From Chitinophagaceae bacterium (GTDB lineage: Bacteria > Bacteroidota > Bacteroidia > Chitinophagales > Chitinophagaceae), in contig JANXWM010000396.1 in assembly GCA_025351145.1 (NCBI GenBank), positions 1 through 12,131 of the forward strand: a DNA stretch of 12,131 nucleotides, written 5' to 3'. A program made the translations under genes and the position numbers. The stretch's first letter is position 1, and the number at the start of each line of letters is the position of its first letter. The notes beneath the pieces were generated by a model. The model saw only the letters and a program-made list of their open reading frames with translations, was not told the DNA's origin and did no database searches. Shown here piece by piece: positions 7,148 through 12,131 of the stretch.

Positions 7148-7156
7148 TTATATTTG
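7126..7156 (+). promoter_or_regulatory. Promoter of the DUF2975-HTH operon
   Basis: TTG at 7126-7128 and TATATTTG at 7149-7156 match the Bacteroidota -33 TTG and -7 TAnnTTTG boxes with 20 bp between them, within the known 19-21 bp range. Transcription would start near 7160, giving a short A-rich leader of about 20 nt before the ATG at 7181. The inverted repeat above overlaps both boxes or lies between them. Confidence 0.7.
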
Positions 7157-7180
7157 CATTATTATTTAAAAACAACAACA

Positions 7181-7714
7181 ATGAAAACAAGAACAGAAAA
7201 AATTTTAGTAGTACTCAGAATCCTTGCATTTATGGGTTTCATTAAGTATTCAATTGACTGCGGAGCCCAGTTAACCAATTTTGTAGCAAGCTTTATAAAC
7301 ACTGATTGGGCAAAACGCACTTACGAGGTTAACCTGGATATATTCAATATCCGTGAGAAAAGTATTGCGTATTATTCTTACGCCATGTGTTTAACCATTG
7401 CGGTTTCGATGTTAAAAGCAACTATCTGGTACGTAGTATATGCCTTGCTGACGAAGCTTAAACTTAAAACCCCTTTTTCGAGGGAAGTAGAAAAAAAATT
7501 AGAAGCAATCGCTTACCTGTCGCTGGGTGTTTGGATTATGAGCTCCTTTTTCTGGGAGACCTATACTTACTACCTCAAGCAGGATACGGGCATACAATTG
7601 CCGGCCAACAATAGCGGGGATGAATACCTTTTTATGGCAGGTGTTGTTTATATCATTTCACAGATATTCAAGCGTGGTATCGAAATCGAGGAAGAAAACC
7701 AATTAACCGTATAA
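7181..7714 (+). CDS. DUF2975 four-helix membrane protein
   Basis: The 177-residue integral membrane protein has about four hydrophobic segments (near residues 8-26, 62-85, 105-125 and 145-163). Family marks are the TPFSREVEKKLEAIAYLSL segment before the third helix and the C-terminal IFKRGIEIEEENQLTV, typical of DUF2975 proteins such as Bacillus YoaS. The function is unknown. The frame stays open upstream to 7061, but the ATG at 7181 is chosen because it follows the promoter and an A-rich leader and gives the normal family length. The stop is 3 bases before the HTH gene, so the two form one transcript. This DUF2975-YozG pairing recurs widely in bacteria, which suggests the regulator and the membrane protein work together. 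Confidence 0.9.
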   Translation: MKTRTEKILVVLRILAFMGFIKYSIDCGAQLTNFVASFINTDWAKRTYEVNLDIFNIREKSIAYYSYAMCLTIAVSMLKATIWYVVYALLTKLKLKTPFSREVEKKLEAIAYLSLGVWIMSSFFWETYTYYLKQDTGIQLPANNSGDEYLFMAGVVYIISQIFKRGIEIEEENQLTV

Positions 7715-7717
7715 CCT

Positions 7718-7942
7718 ATGCCGATTATTGTAAATCTTGATGTAATGATGGCTAAACGAAAGATGTCATTGAATGAGCTTTCAGAAAAAGTTGATCTCAC
7801 ATTGGCGAATCTCTCTATCTTAAAAACGGGCAAAGCGAAAGCTGTTCGTTTCAGCACACTGGAAGCAATTTGTAAAGTGCTCAATTGTCAACCGGGTGAT
7901 ATACTTGAGTATGTAGAAAAAGGCAATGACCCGCAAATTTAA
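7718..7942 (+). CDS. YozG-type Cro/CI-family HTH regulator
   Basis: The 74-residue protein consists almost only of an XRE-type helix-turn-helix. The HTH region is about residues 16-45 (SLNELSEKVDLTLANLSILKTG), followed by the strongly conserved KAKAVRFSTLEAICKVL and NCQPGDILEY. This matches the YozG-like regulators paired with DUF2975 genes. It starts 3 bases after the DUF2975 stop and is surely cotranscribed with it. The likely target is its own promoter, where a perfect inverted repeat overlaps the -33 box. There is no ligand-binding domain, so any signal may come through the membrane partner or from protein level; that is inference. Confidence 0.93.
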   Translation: MPIIVNLDVMMAKRKMSLNELSEKVDLTLANLSILKTGKAKAVRFSTLEAICKVLNCQPGDILEYVEKGNDPQI

Positions 7943-7960
7943 ATGCTGTAATTTTTATGA

Positions 7961-8026
7961 TACAAGCTCTGGTATTTCATAGCATCTTCGTTGCGTCGCA
8001 ATCCTTTCATCATTCGGAATAAATGG
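7961..8026 (-). repeat. Intergenic repeat copy 7 (diverged)
   Basis: On the minus strand the sequence reads TTTATTCCGAATGATGAAAGG, then ATTGCGACGCAACG (core dyad in about 7991-8003), then AAGATGCTATGAAATACC and AGAGCTTGTAT. The left part of the core is eroded, but the dyad is slightly longer than in other copies (TTGCG-A-CGCAA). The right arm is type 2. It faces copy 8 in the opposite orientation within the same gap. Confidence 0.65.
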
Positions 8027-8070
8027 CAACTTCAGCATTAAAGTCATAGTTGCAAACTAAATTTAAAAAA

Positions 8071-8092
8071 CTGAGTAATGCGCATTGCTCAG
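8071..8092. repeat. Near-perfect 22-bp palindrome
   Basis: CTGAGTAATGC and GCATTGCTCAG are inverted arms with no spacer and one T-G pair. The right half merges into the GCTCAGTAAAG left arm of repeat copy 8. It may be the outer end of that copy or a separate protein-binding site. Confidence 0.5.
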
Positions 8093-8156
8093 TAAAGAAA
8101 AAATGTACAAGAGTGCGACGCAACAAAAGCTTTATAGTAGTAATGTAGCCTGGCTC
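8085..8156 (+). repeat. Intergenic repeat copy 8 (mosaic right arm)
   Basis: The left arm TTGCTCAGTAAAG is as in copy 4. The core at 8105-8123 is GTACAAGAGTGCGACGCAA. The right arm is CAAAAGCTTTATAGTAG and ends in AGCCTGGCT, like copy 1. The core ends 98 nt before the start of the esterase gene in the sense direction. Confidence 0.83.
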
Positions 8157-8220
8157 CAAAAGTTCAAACTCACTTTTTTAGACTTTATATTCTTCTAACT
8201 ATTTAAACAAAATCTTTATT

Positions 8221-9732
8221 ATGAAATCATTTCTTTTCACTGCATTATTTGCAGTGCTATACTTCTGCGTGCCTGCACAAACAGAAAATAAAATTGTGAT
8301 TGGCAAGGTTGACAGTGTTTACTCAAACATATTAGGCGAACAAAGAAAAGTATGGGTGTATGTTCCCAGTGGGTTTTTAGGAACCAATGATTCAACCACC
8401 CGTTTCCCTGTAGTTTATTTATTGGATGGCGATTCGCATTTTCAATCAGTGGTTGGAGTGATACAGCAATTAAGCGAAGCGAACGGCAACTCAAATTTTC
8501 CACAGATGATCGTGGTTGCCATACCAAACACAGACCGCACAAGGGATCTAACGCCTACGCATATAAAAAGCGACCTGCCGAATATGGACAGCAACGCTTC
8601 AAAAAACACAGGTGGCGGAGAAAATTTTGTCGCCTTTATGGAAAAGGAGTTGATGCCGCATATTGATTCGGTGTATCCAACACAACCTTACAGAATGTTG
8701 ATTGGTCATTCATTTGGCGGATTAACGGTGATGAATGTACTCACCAATCATACTAATTTATTCAATGCTTATATAGCTATTGACCCGAGCATGTGGTATG
8801 ATAAAGAAAGATTTTTAAAAGCCACAGAACAGAAACTTGCACAACAAAAATATAATGGCATAAAATTGTATCTCGGCATTGCCAACACAATGCCCGAAGG
8901 AATGACGATTGAAAAAATGCTGAAAGATACTACCGCCACAACAAGGCATATCCGTTCCATTTTTGCGCTTGATAAATTCATCAAAACAAATAAGCAAAAC
9001 AGTTTACAGTTTGCCAGTAAATATTATGCAGATGACGATCATGGCTCTGTTCCTTTGATAACTGAATACAATGCGTTGCGTTTTATTTTTAGCTATTACA
9101 AATATAAATTCACGACGCAGGATTTTACAGATTCTTCCACAGCTTTTGTTGCAAAATACAAGGCGCATTATCAAACTGTTTCAAAAGAACTGGGCTACAA
9201 AGTTTCGCCGCCTGAAGTGCTTATAAATGGTTTGGCTTACCAGTCTTTAAACAGTAAGTTCTTTACAAAAGCGGCAGCGTTTTACAAACTGAATATTGAT
9301 AATTATCCGACAAGCAGCAATGCATACATTGCATACGGAGATTTACTTGCGTCGATAAAAGATACAGTAAATGCAATTACGTATTATCAGAAAGCATTTG
9401 CCATAAGCAAGAGTGATGAGACATTGCAAAAAATAAACAGCATGCAGGGAAAAGAAGTGTTTAAACTTACACCAGATCAACTACAAAAATATGCAGGCAT
9501 ATATGTTTTCGAAAGCATGTCGGTTACTTCTACTGTTATTGCAAAAGATGCTGCACTTTGGGTATCCGCAGACGGACAGGGTGCATATGAATTGGTTCCC
9601 TTATCACCCGATACATTCGGCATAAAAAATGTAAGCGGTTTCAAACTGCATTTTGAAATGAACGGCGATAAAGCAACGGGTCTCACCTCTACCCAGCCAA
9701 ACGGAACATTTATGGGGAAATTGAAACAGTGA
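8221..9732 (+). CDS. Exported esterase (PF00756-like) with TPR-like region and C-terminal lipocalin-like domain
   Basis: The 503-residue protein has a signal peptide (residues 1 to about 20, ending VPAQ) and probably acts in the periplasm or outside the cell. Residues about 25-300 form an alpha/beta hydrolase of the esterase D/IroE type. Motifs are VWVYVPSGF, FPVVYLLDGD (62-71) and the nucleophile elbow GHSFGG with Ser164, followed by AIDPSMWYD. The catalytic His is probably H274 in ADDDHGS. Residues about 335-397 read like two TPR helical pairs (AAAFYKLNIDNYPTSSNAYIAYGD and AITYYQKAFAIS). From about 416 (LTPDQLQKYAGIYVFES) to the end there is a beta-rich segment like the DUF3471 domains that follow many Bacteroidota hydrolases. 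The substrate is unknown; siderophore esters or acyl and peptide esters are possible for this family. Confidence 0.88.
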   Translation: MKSFLFTALFAVLYFCVPAQTENKIVIGKVDSVYSNILGEQRKVWVYVPSGFLGTNDSTTRFPVVYLLDGDSHFQSVVGVIQQLSEANGNSNFPQMIVVAIPNTDRTRDLTPTHIKSDLPNMDSNASKNTGGGENFVAFMEKELMPHIDSVYPTQPYRMLIGHSFGGLTVMNVLTNHTNLFNAYIAIDPSMWYDKERFLKATEQKLAQQKYNGIKLYLGIANTMPEGMTIEKMLKDTTATTRHIRSIFALDKFIKTNKQNSLQFASKYYADDDHGSVPLITEYNALRFIFSYYKYKFTTQDFTDSSTAFVAKYKAHYQTVSKELGYKVSPPEVLINGLAYQSLNSKFFTKAAAFYKLNIDNYPTSSNAYIAYGDLLASIKDTVNAITYYQKAFAISKSDETLQKINSMQGKEVFKLTPDQLQKYAGIYVFESMSVTSTVIAKDAALWVSADGQGAYELVPLSPDTFGIKNVSGFKLHFEMNGDKATGLTSTQPNGTFMGKLKQ

Positions 9733-9758
9733 TTTTATGTACTAACTTTAGCCAAAGC

Positions 9759-9789
9759 TTCCGTCTCCACAGAATCTGTGGAGACGGAA
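9759..9789. terminator. Perfect 15-bp hairpin after the esterase gene
   Basis: The arms TTCCGTCTCCACAGA (9759-9773) and TCTGTGGAGACGGAA (9775-9789) pair perfectly around one central base, so the physical loop is about 3 nt. The hairpin starts 27 bases after the esterase stop. It is strong enough to end transcription or protect the 3' end. Only TGTTTCC follows rather than a full T-tract, so intrinsic termination is likely but not certain. Confidence 0.6.
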
Positions 9790-9814
9790 TGTTTCCTTAG
9801 CGGACGATATATAT

Positions 9815-9912
9815 ATTCTACAGCACAAGTGAGACCTTCTTCCACTGGAAGAAGCTAGACAACAGGTGATGCAATGAAATACTTTAGCTTCAAACAAACA
9901 ATATTTTCTCTC
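9815..9912 (+). repeat. Intergenic repeat copy 9, carrying an 8-bp hairpin insert
   Basis: A core remnant, GCACAAGTGAGAC (9823-9835), is followed by the hairpin CTTCTTCC-ACT-GGAAGAAG (9836-9854). The repeat then resumes with ACAACAGGTGATGCAATG, AAATACTTTAGCTTC and AAACAAACAATATTTTCTC. The resumed part matches the right arms of copies 5 and 6. The insert interrupts the core after its GAC, as in copy 5, but with an unrelated sequence. Confidence 0.7.
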
Positions 9913-9973
9913 ACTGCAGATTTTGTATAGTAACTTTCGCAGTACTTTAGCCAATGCTTTAAACTAGTCTAAA

Positions 9974-10891
9974 ATGAAAATCATTAGCAGTTTTTTTTTC
10001 GTAATTATTATATCGTGTAGTGTATGCATTGCGCAGGTAAAAAGTTATTACATACAACCTGACAGTACTTATACGGGAATAGAAAAAATACACAGTGGTC
10101 ATTTTGTTACTGTTAATATGAGCAACACTTCCGGAAAAAAATTGCTTATAAGTATTCCGGGAACTACAGGACCCGGTGATGTAATGAGATCTTTTGACAG
10201 CGTTGCAGCGCTTGAAGGTTATCATGCTATCAGTATTGACTATCCTAATAACCGTAATACCGCAAGTTTTATTAACAGTACAGATAAAGCAGCTTTTAAT
10301 AAATTCAGGCAGGAGCTGGATTTTGGTACACCTGTATCTGATTCCGTTAATGTAGATTCGTTGAACAGTATTGTTAACCGCATAATCCAACTGGTAATAT
10401 ACCTTTCAAAGACAAGACCAGGGGAAGGCTGGAATAATTTTTTGGATCATGGGCAAATAATATGGGAACGTGTTACACTTGCAGGTCATTCGCAGGGCGC
10501 GGGGCATGTAAGTTATATAGGGCATGCGTTTAAAGTTCATAAAGTTATTATGCTTTCAGGACCGCAGGATTTTTTATCAAACTTTGATATGCCTGCGCCA
10601 TGGATATCTGCTGCTTCAAAAACGCCATACAGCAGCTATTATTCTTTGCTTCATGAAGATGATGGATATAATACTCAAAGACAGATACGCAATGGGCTTG
10701 CAGCCATGCATGCAGATTCTTCAGTTGTCTATAGTTTCCGGGAGATGAATGCATTTCCAAAACAGGGCAGAATATTTATTTCTGATATTCCTGTTCAAAA
10801 TGCAACGCCACAAAACAGCGGTATGCTAAATCATATGGCAAGTATTATGCCCATGCACAGCAAAGTTTGGGTGTGGTTGCTAAAAGATTAA
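9974..10891 (+). CDS. Exported alpha/beta hydrolase, BPSS1187-like
   Basis: The 305-residue protein has a signal peptide (residues 1-20, ending CIAQ). The serine-hydrolase nucleophile elbow is AGHSQGAGH, with Ser173 in GHSQG. An oxyanion-region strand, LLISIPGTTGP, lies at about 57-67, followed by HAISIDYPNNRN (84-95). The strand after the elbow, KVIMLSGPQDF, is typical of the fold. Candidates for the acid and base are D229/D230 in HEDDGY and H287 in MLNHMAS, by position only. The layout resembles the small family that annotators call BPSS1187; that name is from memory and unchecked. The substrate is unknown. It follows the esterase on the same strand, but the 241-bp gap with a strong hairpin suggests a separate transcript. 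The start at 9974 begins the signal peptide. Confidence 0.82.
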   Translation: MKIISSFFFVIIISCSVCIAQVKSYYIQPDSTYTGIEKIHSGHFVTVNMSNTSGKKLLISIPGTTGPGDVMRSFDSVAALEGYHAISIDYPNNRNTASFINSTDKAAFNKFRQELDFGTPVSDSVNVDSLNSIVNRIIQLVIYLSKTRPGEGWNNFLDHGQIIWERVTLAGHSQGAGHVSYIGHAFKVHKVIMLSGPQDFLSNFDMPAPWISAASKTPYSSYYSLLHEDDGYNTQRQIRNGLAAMHADSSVVYSFREMNAFPKQGRIFISDIPVQNATPQNSGMLNHMASIMPMHSKVWVWLLKD

Positions 10892-10913
10892 AAGGTTTTT
10901 CTTCGCTTTGTCG

Positions 10914-10987
10914 GGGCATGTTCCGTAGTACAAGAGTGCGACGCAAGTAAAGCTTCATTCATATTCTGCTGCCCGGTTAAAAAAATC
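10914..10987 (+). repeat. Intergenic repeat copy 10 (right-arm type 1)
   Basis: The left arm is GGCATGTTCCG. The core at 10928-10947 is GTACAAGAGTGCGACGCAAG. The right arm is GTAAAGCTTCATTC and then GCCCGGTTAAAAAAA. It is the closest partner of copy 1. It lies between the hydrolase stop and rsgA, with its core ending 94 nt before the rsgA start. Confidence 0.85.
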
Positions 10988-11027
10988 CCTTTGCTTTAAC
11001 CAAAAATTATAAACCGCAAACGGTTCT

Positions 11028-11035
11028 TACCTTCG
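11028..11035 (+). promoter_or_regulatory. Candidate -7 element of rsgA
   Basis: TACCTTCG differs from TAnnTTTG at one fixed base. It ends 5 bases before the ATG at 11041, so transcription would begin at or next to the start codon and give a leaderless or nearly leaderless mRNA. No good -33 box is visible at the right distance. Confidence 0.4.
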
Positions 11036-11040
11036 TTTTA

Positions 11041-11973
11041 ATGAAAGCCATTGTTTATAAATCTACGGGTAGCTGGTATGTGGTTAAAACCGAACAGGGG
11101 CAATCGATGAATGCCCGTATTAAAGGCATTTTTAAAATTGATGGCTTTACTTCTACCAACCCCATTGCAGTGGGTGATGCAGTTGAAGCAGAAGTGGAAA
11201 ACGAAACAGAACAAACCGGGTTGATTACTGATATTTATGAACGCAAAAATTACATTGCCCGTTCTACGCCGCACCATAATCATCAACGCCACATTGTAGC
11301 TTCTAATCTTGACCAGCTTTTGCTGTTTGCAACTTTAAAAGAGCCCAAAACCTCGCAGGGGTTTATTGACCGTTTTCTTGTTGCGGCAGAAGCTTTTCAT
11401 GTACCACCTGTAATTGTTTTTAATAAAGCCGACCTGTACCAAAAAAAGGAATTACAAAAGTTTGAGGAATTGAAAGAGATGTACAGTGCAATTGGTTATC
11501 CTGTATTACTTACGAGCATGGAGCAACCGCAGGGTCTGGATGAATTAAAAAATATTTTAAAAGATAAGGTAACACTGCTGAGCGGCCACAGTGGCGTGGG
11601 CAAATCCACTTTTATCAATGCTATTTTTCCGGAACTCAAGTTACGCACACAGGATGTAAGCGGCTGGAGCGGAAAAGGCCTGCATACTACTACTTTCGCA
11701 GAAATGTTTGACCTGCCTTTTGGCGGCAAAATTATTGATACACCAGGCATAAGGGAATTTGGAATAACAGATATTCCAAAAGAAGAACTGTCGCATTACT
11801 TTCCTGAAATGCGCAAACATTTACACGAATGCCAGTTTAATAATTGCATTCATATAAATGAACCGGGGTGTGCTGTAAAAAAGATTGTGGAAGCAGGGAA
11901 TGGAGATATTTCGATGGACAGGTATGTAAGTTATTACAAAATACTTGACTCGATAGAAACCAACCCTTATTAA
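11041..11973 (+). CDS. rsgA: Ribosome small-subunit-dependent GTPase A
   Basis: This 310-residue cytoplasmic GTPase acts late in 30S subunit maturation. The circularly permuted GTPase order is visible: an N-terminal OB-fold (about residues 1-75), then G4 NKAD at 128-131, G1 GHSGVGKST at 182-190 and G3 DTPG at 233-236. The C-terminal zinc-binding site follows with C264, C269, H271 and C277 (spacing CX4CXHX5C). Length and motifs are normal for RsgA/YjeQ. The start at 11041 begins MKAIVYKSTGSWYVV, the usual opening of the OB domain. The stop overlaps the end of the convergent gene downstream by 3 bases, with no terminator between them. Repeat copy 10 lies upstream. Confidence 0.97.
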   Translation: MKAIVYKSTGSWYVVKTEQGQSMNARIKGIFKIDGFTSTNPIAVGDAVEAEVENETEQTGLITDIYERKNYIARSTPHHNHQRHIVASNLDQLLLFATLKEPKTSQGFIDRFLVAAEAFHVPPVIVFNKADLYQKKELQKFEELKEMYSAIGYPVLLTSMEQPQGLDELKNILKDKVTLLSGHSGVGKSTFINAIFPELKLRTQDVSGWSGKGLHTTTFAEMFDLPFGGKIIDTPGIREFGITDIPKEELSHYFPEMRKHLHECQFNNCIHINEPGCAVKKIVEAGNGDISMDRYVSYYKILDSIETNPY

Positions 11974-12131
11974 GCTTTACTCTTTAGAATAACAGCAACC
12001 TTATCTGCAACTTTCGCATCTTTACCATTTTGTGGGGCTAAAGTAACGCCGGTGTAAATGCTGTATTGTAAAGTAAGCGGGTGGCCACGATATTTAAAGT
12101 TCCATTCAATATTATCCGCTTCATCAAGTTT
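11970..12131 (-). CDS. 3' end of an unrecognised gene (partial)
   Basis: On the minus strand a frame runs open from the window edge to a TAA at 11972-11970 and gives 53 residues. It includes EADNIEWNFKYRGHPLTLQY and ends with DAKVADKVAVILKSKA. Alternating hydrophobic residues suggest beta strands, and there is no membrane segment. I do not recognise the family. The frame fills the rest of the window and overlaps the end of rsgA by 3 bases, consistent with a real convergent gene. Confidence 0.65.
   Translation of the reverse strand, partial: KLDEADNIEWNFKYRGHPLTLQYSIYTGVTLAPQNGKDAKVADKVAVILKSKA

Larger units (their letters stand above)
9746..9959 (+). repeat. Direct repeats of a 15-bp motif flanking copy 9
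   Basis: CTTTAGCCAAAGCTT (9746-9760) and CTTTAGCCAATGCTT (9945-9959) differ at one base and bracket the hairpin and repeat copy 9. CTTTAGC also occurs in the type 2 right arm (9882-9888), so these may be duplicated arm fragments. The second copy is preceded by TA (TACTTTAG), which also resembles a -7 box for the next gene. Confidence 0.45.

Noticed and set aside
7061..7180. Longer start for the DUF2975 protein at 7061
   Set aside because: The added 40 residues would be encoded across the promoter and the inverted repeat, are not typical of the family, and the ATG at 7181 follows an A-rich leader.
7181..7942. DUF2975-HTH pair as a toxin-antitoxin system
   Set aside because: The gene order and short HTH could suggest it, but both proteins match the known DUF2975/YozG pairing and no toxin fold is visible.
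9748..9954. Minus-strand 68-residue open frame
   Set aside because: It runs through the perfect hairpin and repeat copy 9 and has no family resemblance; it is chance coding.
936..10987. Reading the repeated core as a CRISPR array
   Set aside because: Copies are 0.1 to 2 kb apart, in both orientations, with genes between them and no unique spacers of even length.
1..12131. tRNA, rRNA, transposase or phage genes
   Set aside because: None was recognised in any intergenic region or open frame.

Overview
The window looks like a chromosomal segment of a member of the Bacteroidota, most likely in or near the Chitinophagaceae. The evidence is the gliding lipoprotein GldB, A-rich leaders without clear Shine-Dalgarno sites, promoter candidates of the TAnnTTTG type, a DUF2975/YozG-type regulator pair, and moderately AT-rich DNA. 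The genus cannot be fixed from the sequence alone. There is no sign of a prophage, transposase, CRISPR array, tRNA or rRNA.

Layout. Positions 1-120 are the 3' end of an unrecognised gene. A small calcium-loop lipoprotein follows (209-838, +). NAD+ synthase nadE (1054-2736, -) diverges from gldB (2938-3948, +). gldB converges on apaG (4024-4410, -) across a shared stem-loop. Next are an M16 zinc peptidase (4697-5935, -) and an exported Dabb-domain protein (6137-6526, -). A 654-bp gene-free region ends in the promoter of a two-gene unit, a DUF2975 membrane protein plus a YozG-type HTH regulator (7181-7942, +). Two exported serine hydrolases follow on the same strand (8221-9732 and 9974-10891), then the ribosome-assembly GTPase rsgA (11041-11973, +). 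rsgA converges, with a few bases of overlap, on the 3' end of an unknown gene (11970 to the window edge, -).

The genes are mostly independent housekeeping or envelope functions: NAD synthesis, 30S maturation, gliding or lipoprotein export, proteolysis and ester hydrolysis. The clearest operon is DUF2975-HTH, and its promoter carries a perfect 14-bp inverted repeat that is a good candidate operator.

The most unusual content lies between the genes. A dispersed repeat with core GTACAAGAGTGCGACGCAA, centred on the small dyad TGCGACGCA, occurs about ten times in both orientations. It is present in every intergenic gap longer than about 100 bp and in no gene. Copies share a left arm and have one of two kinds of right arm. 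Two copies carry different extra hairpins at the same point of the core. Five copies lie 90-120 nt upstream of a start codon in the sense direction. This family, resembling REP/BIME or MITE elements in distribution, is the best candidate here for something undescribed.
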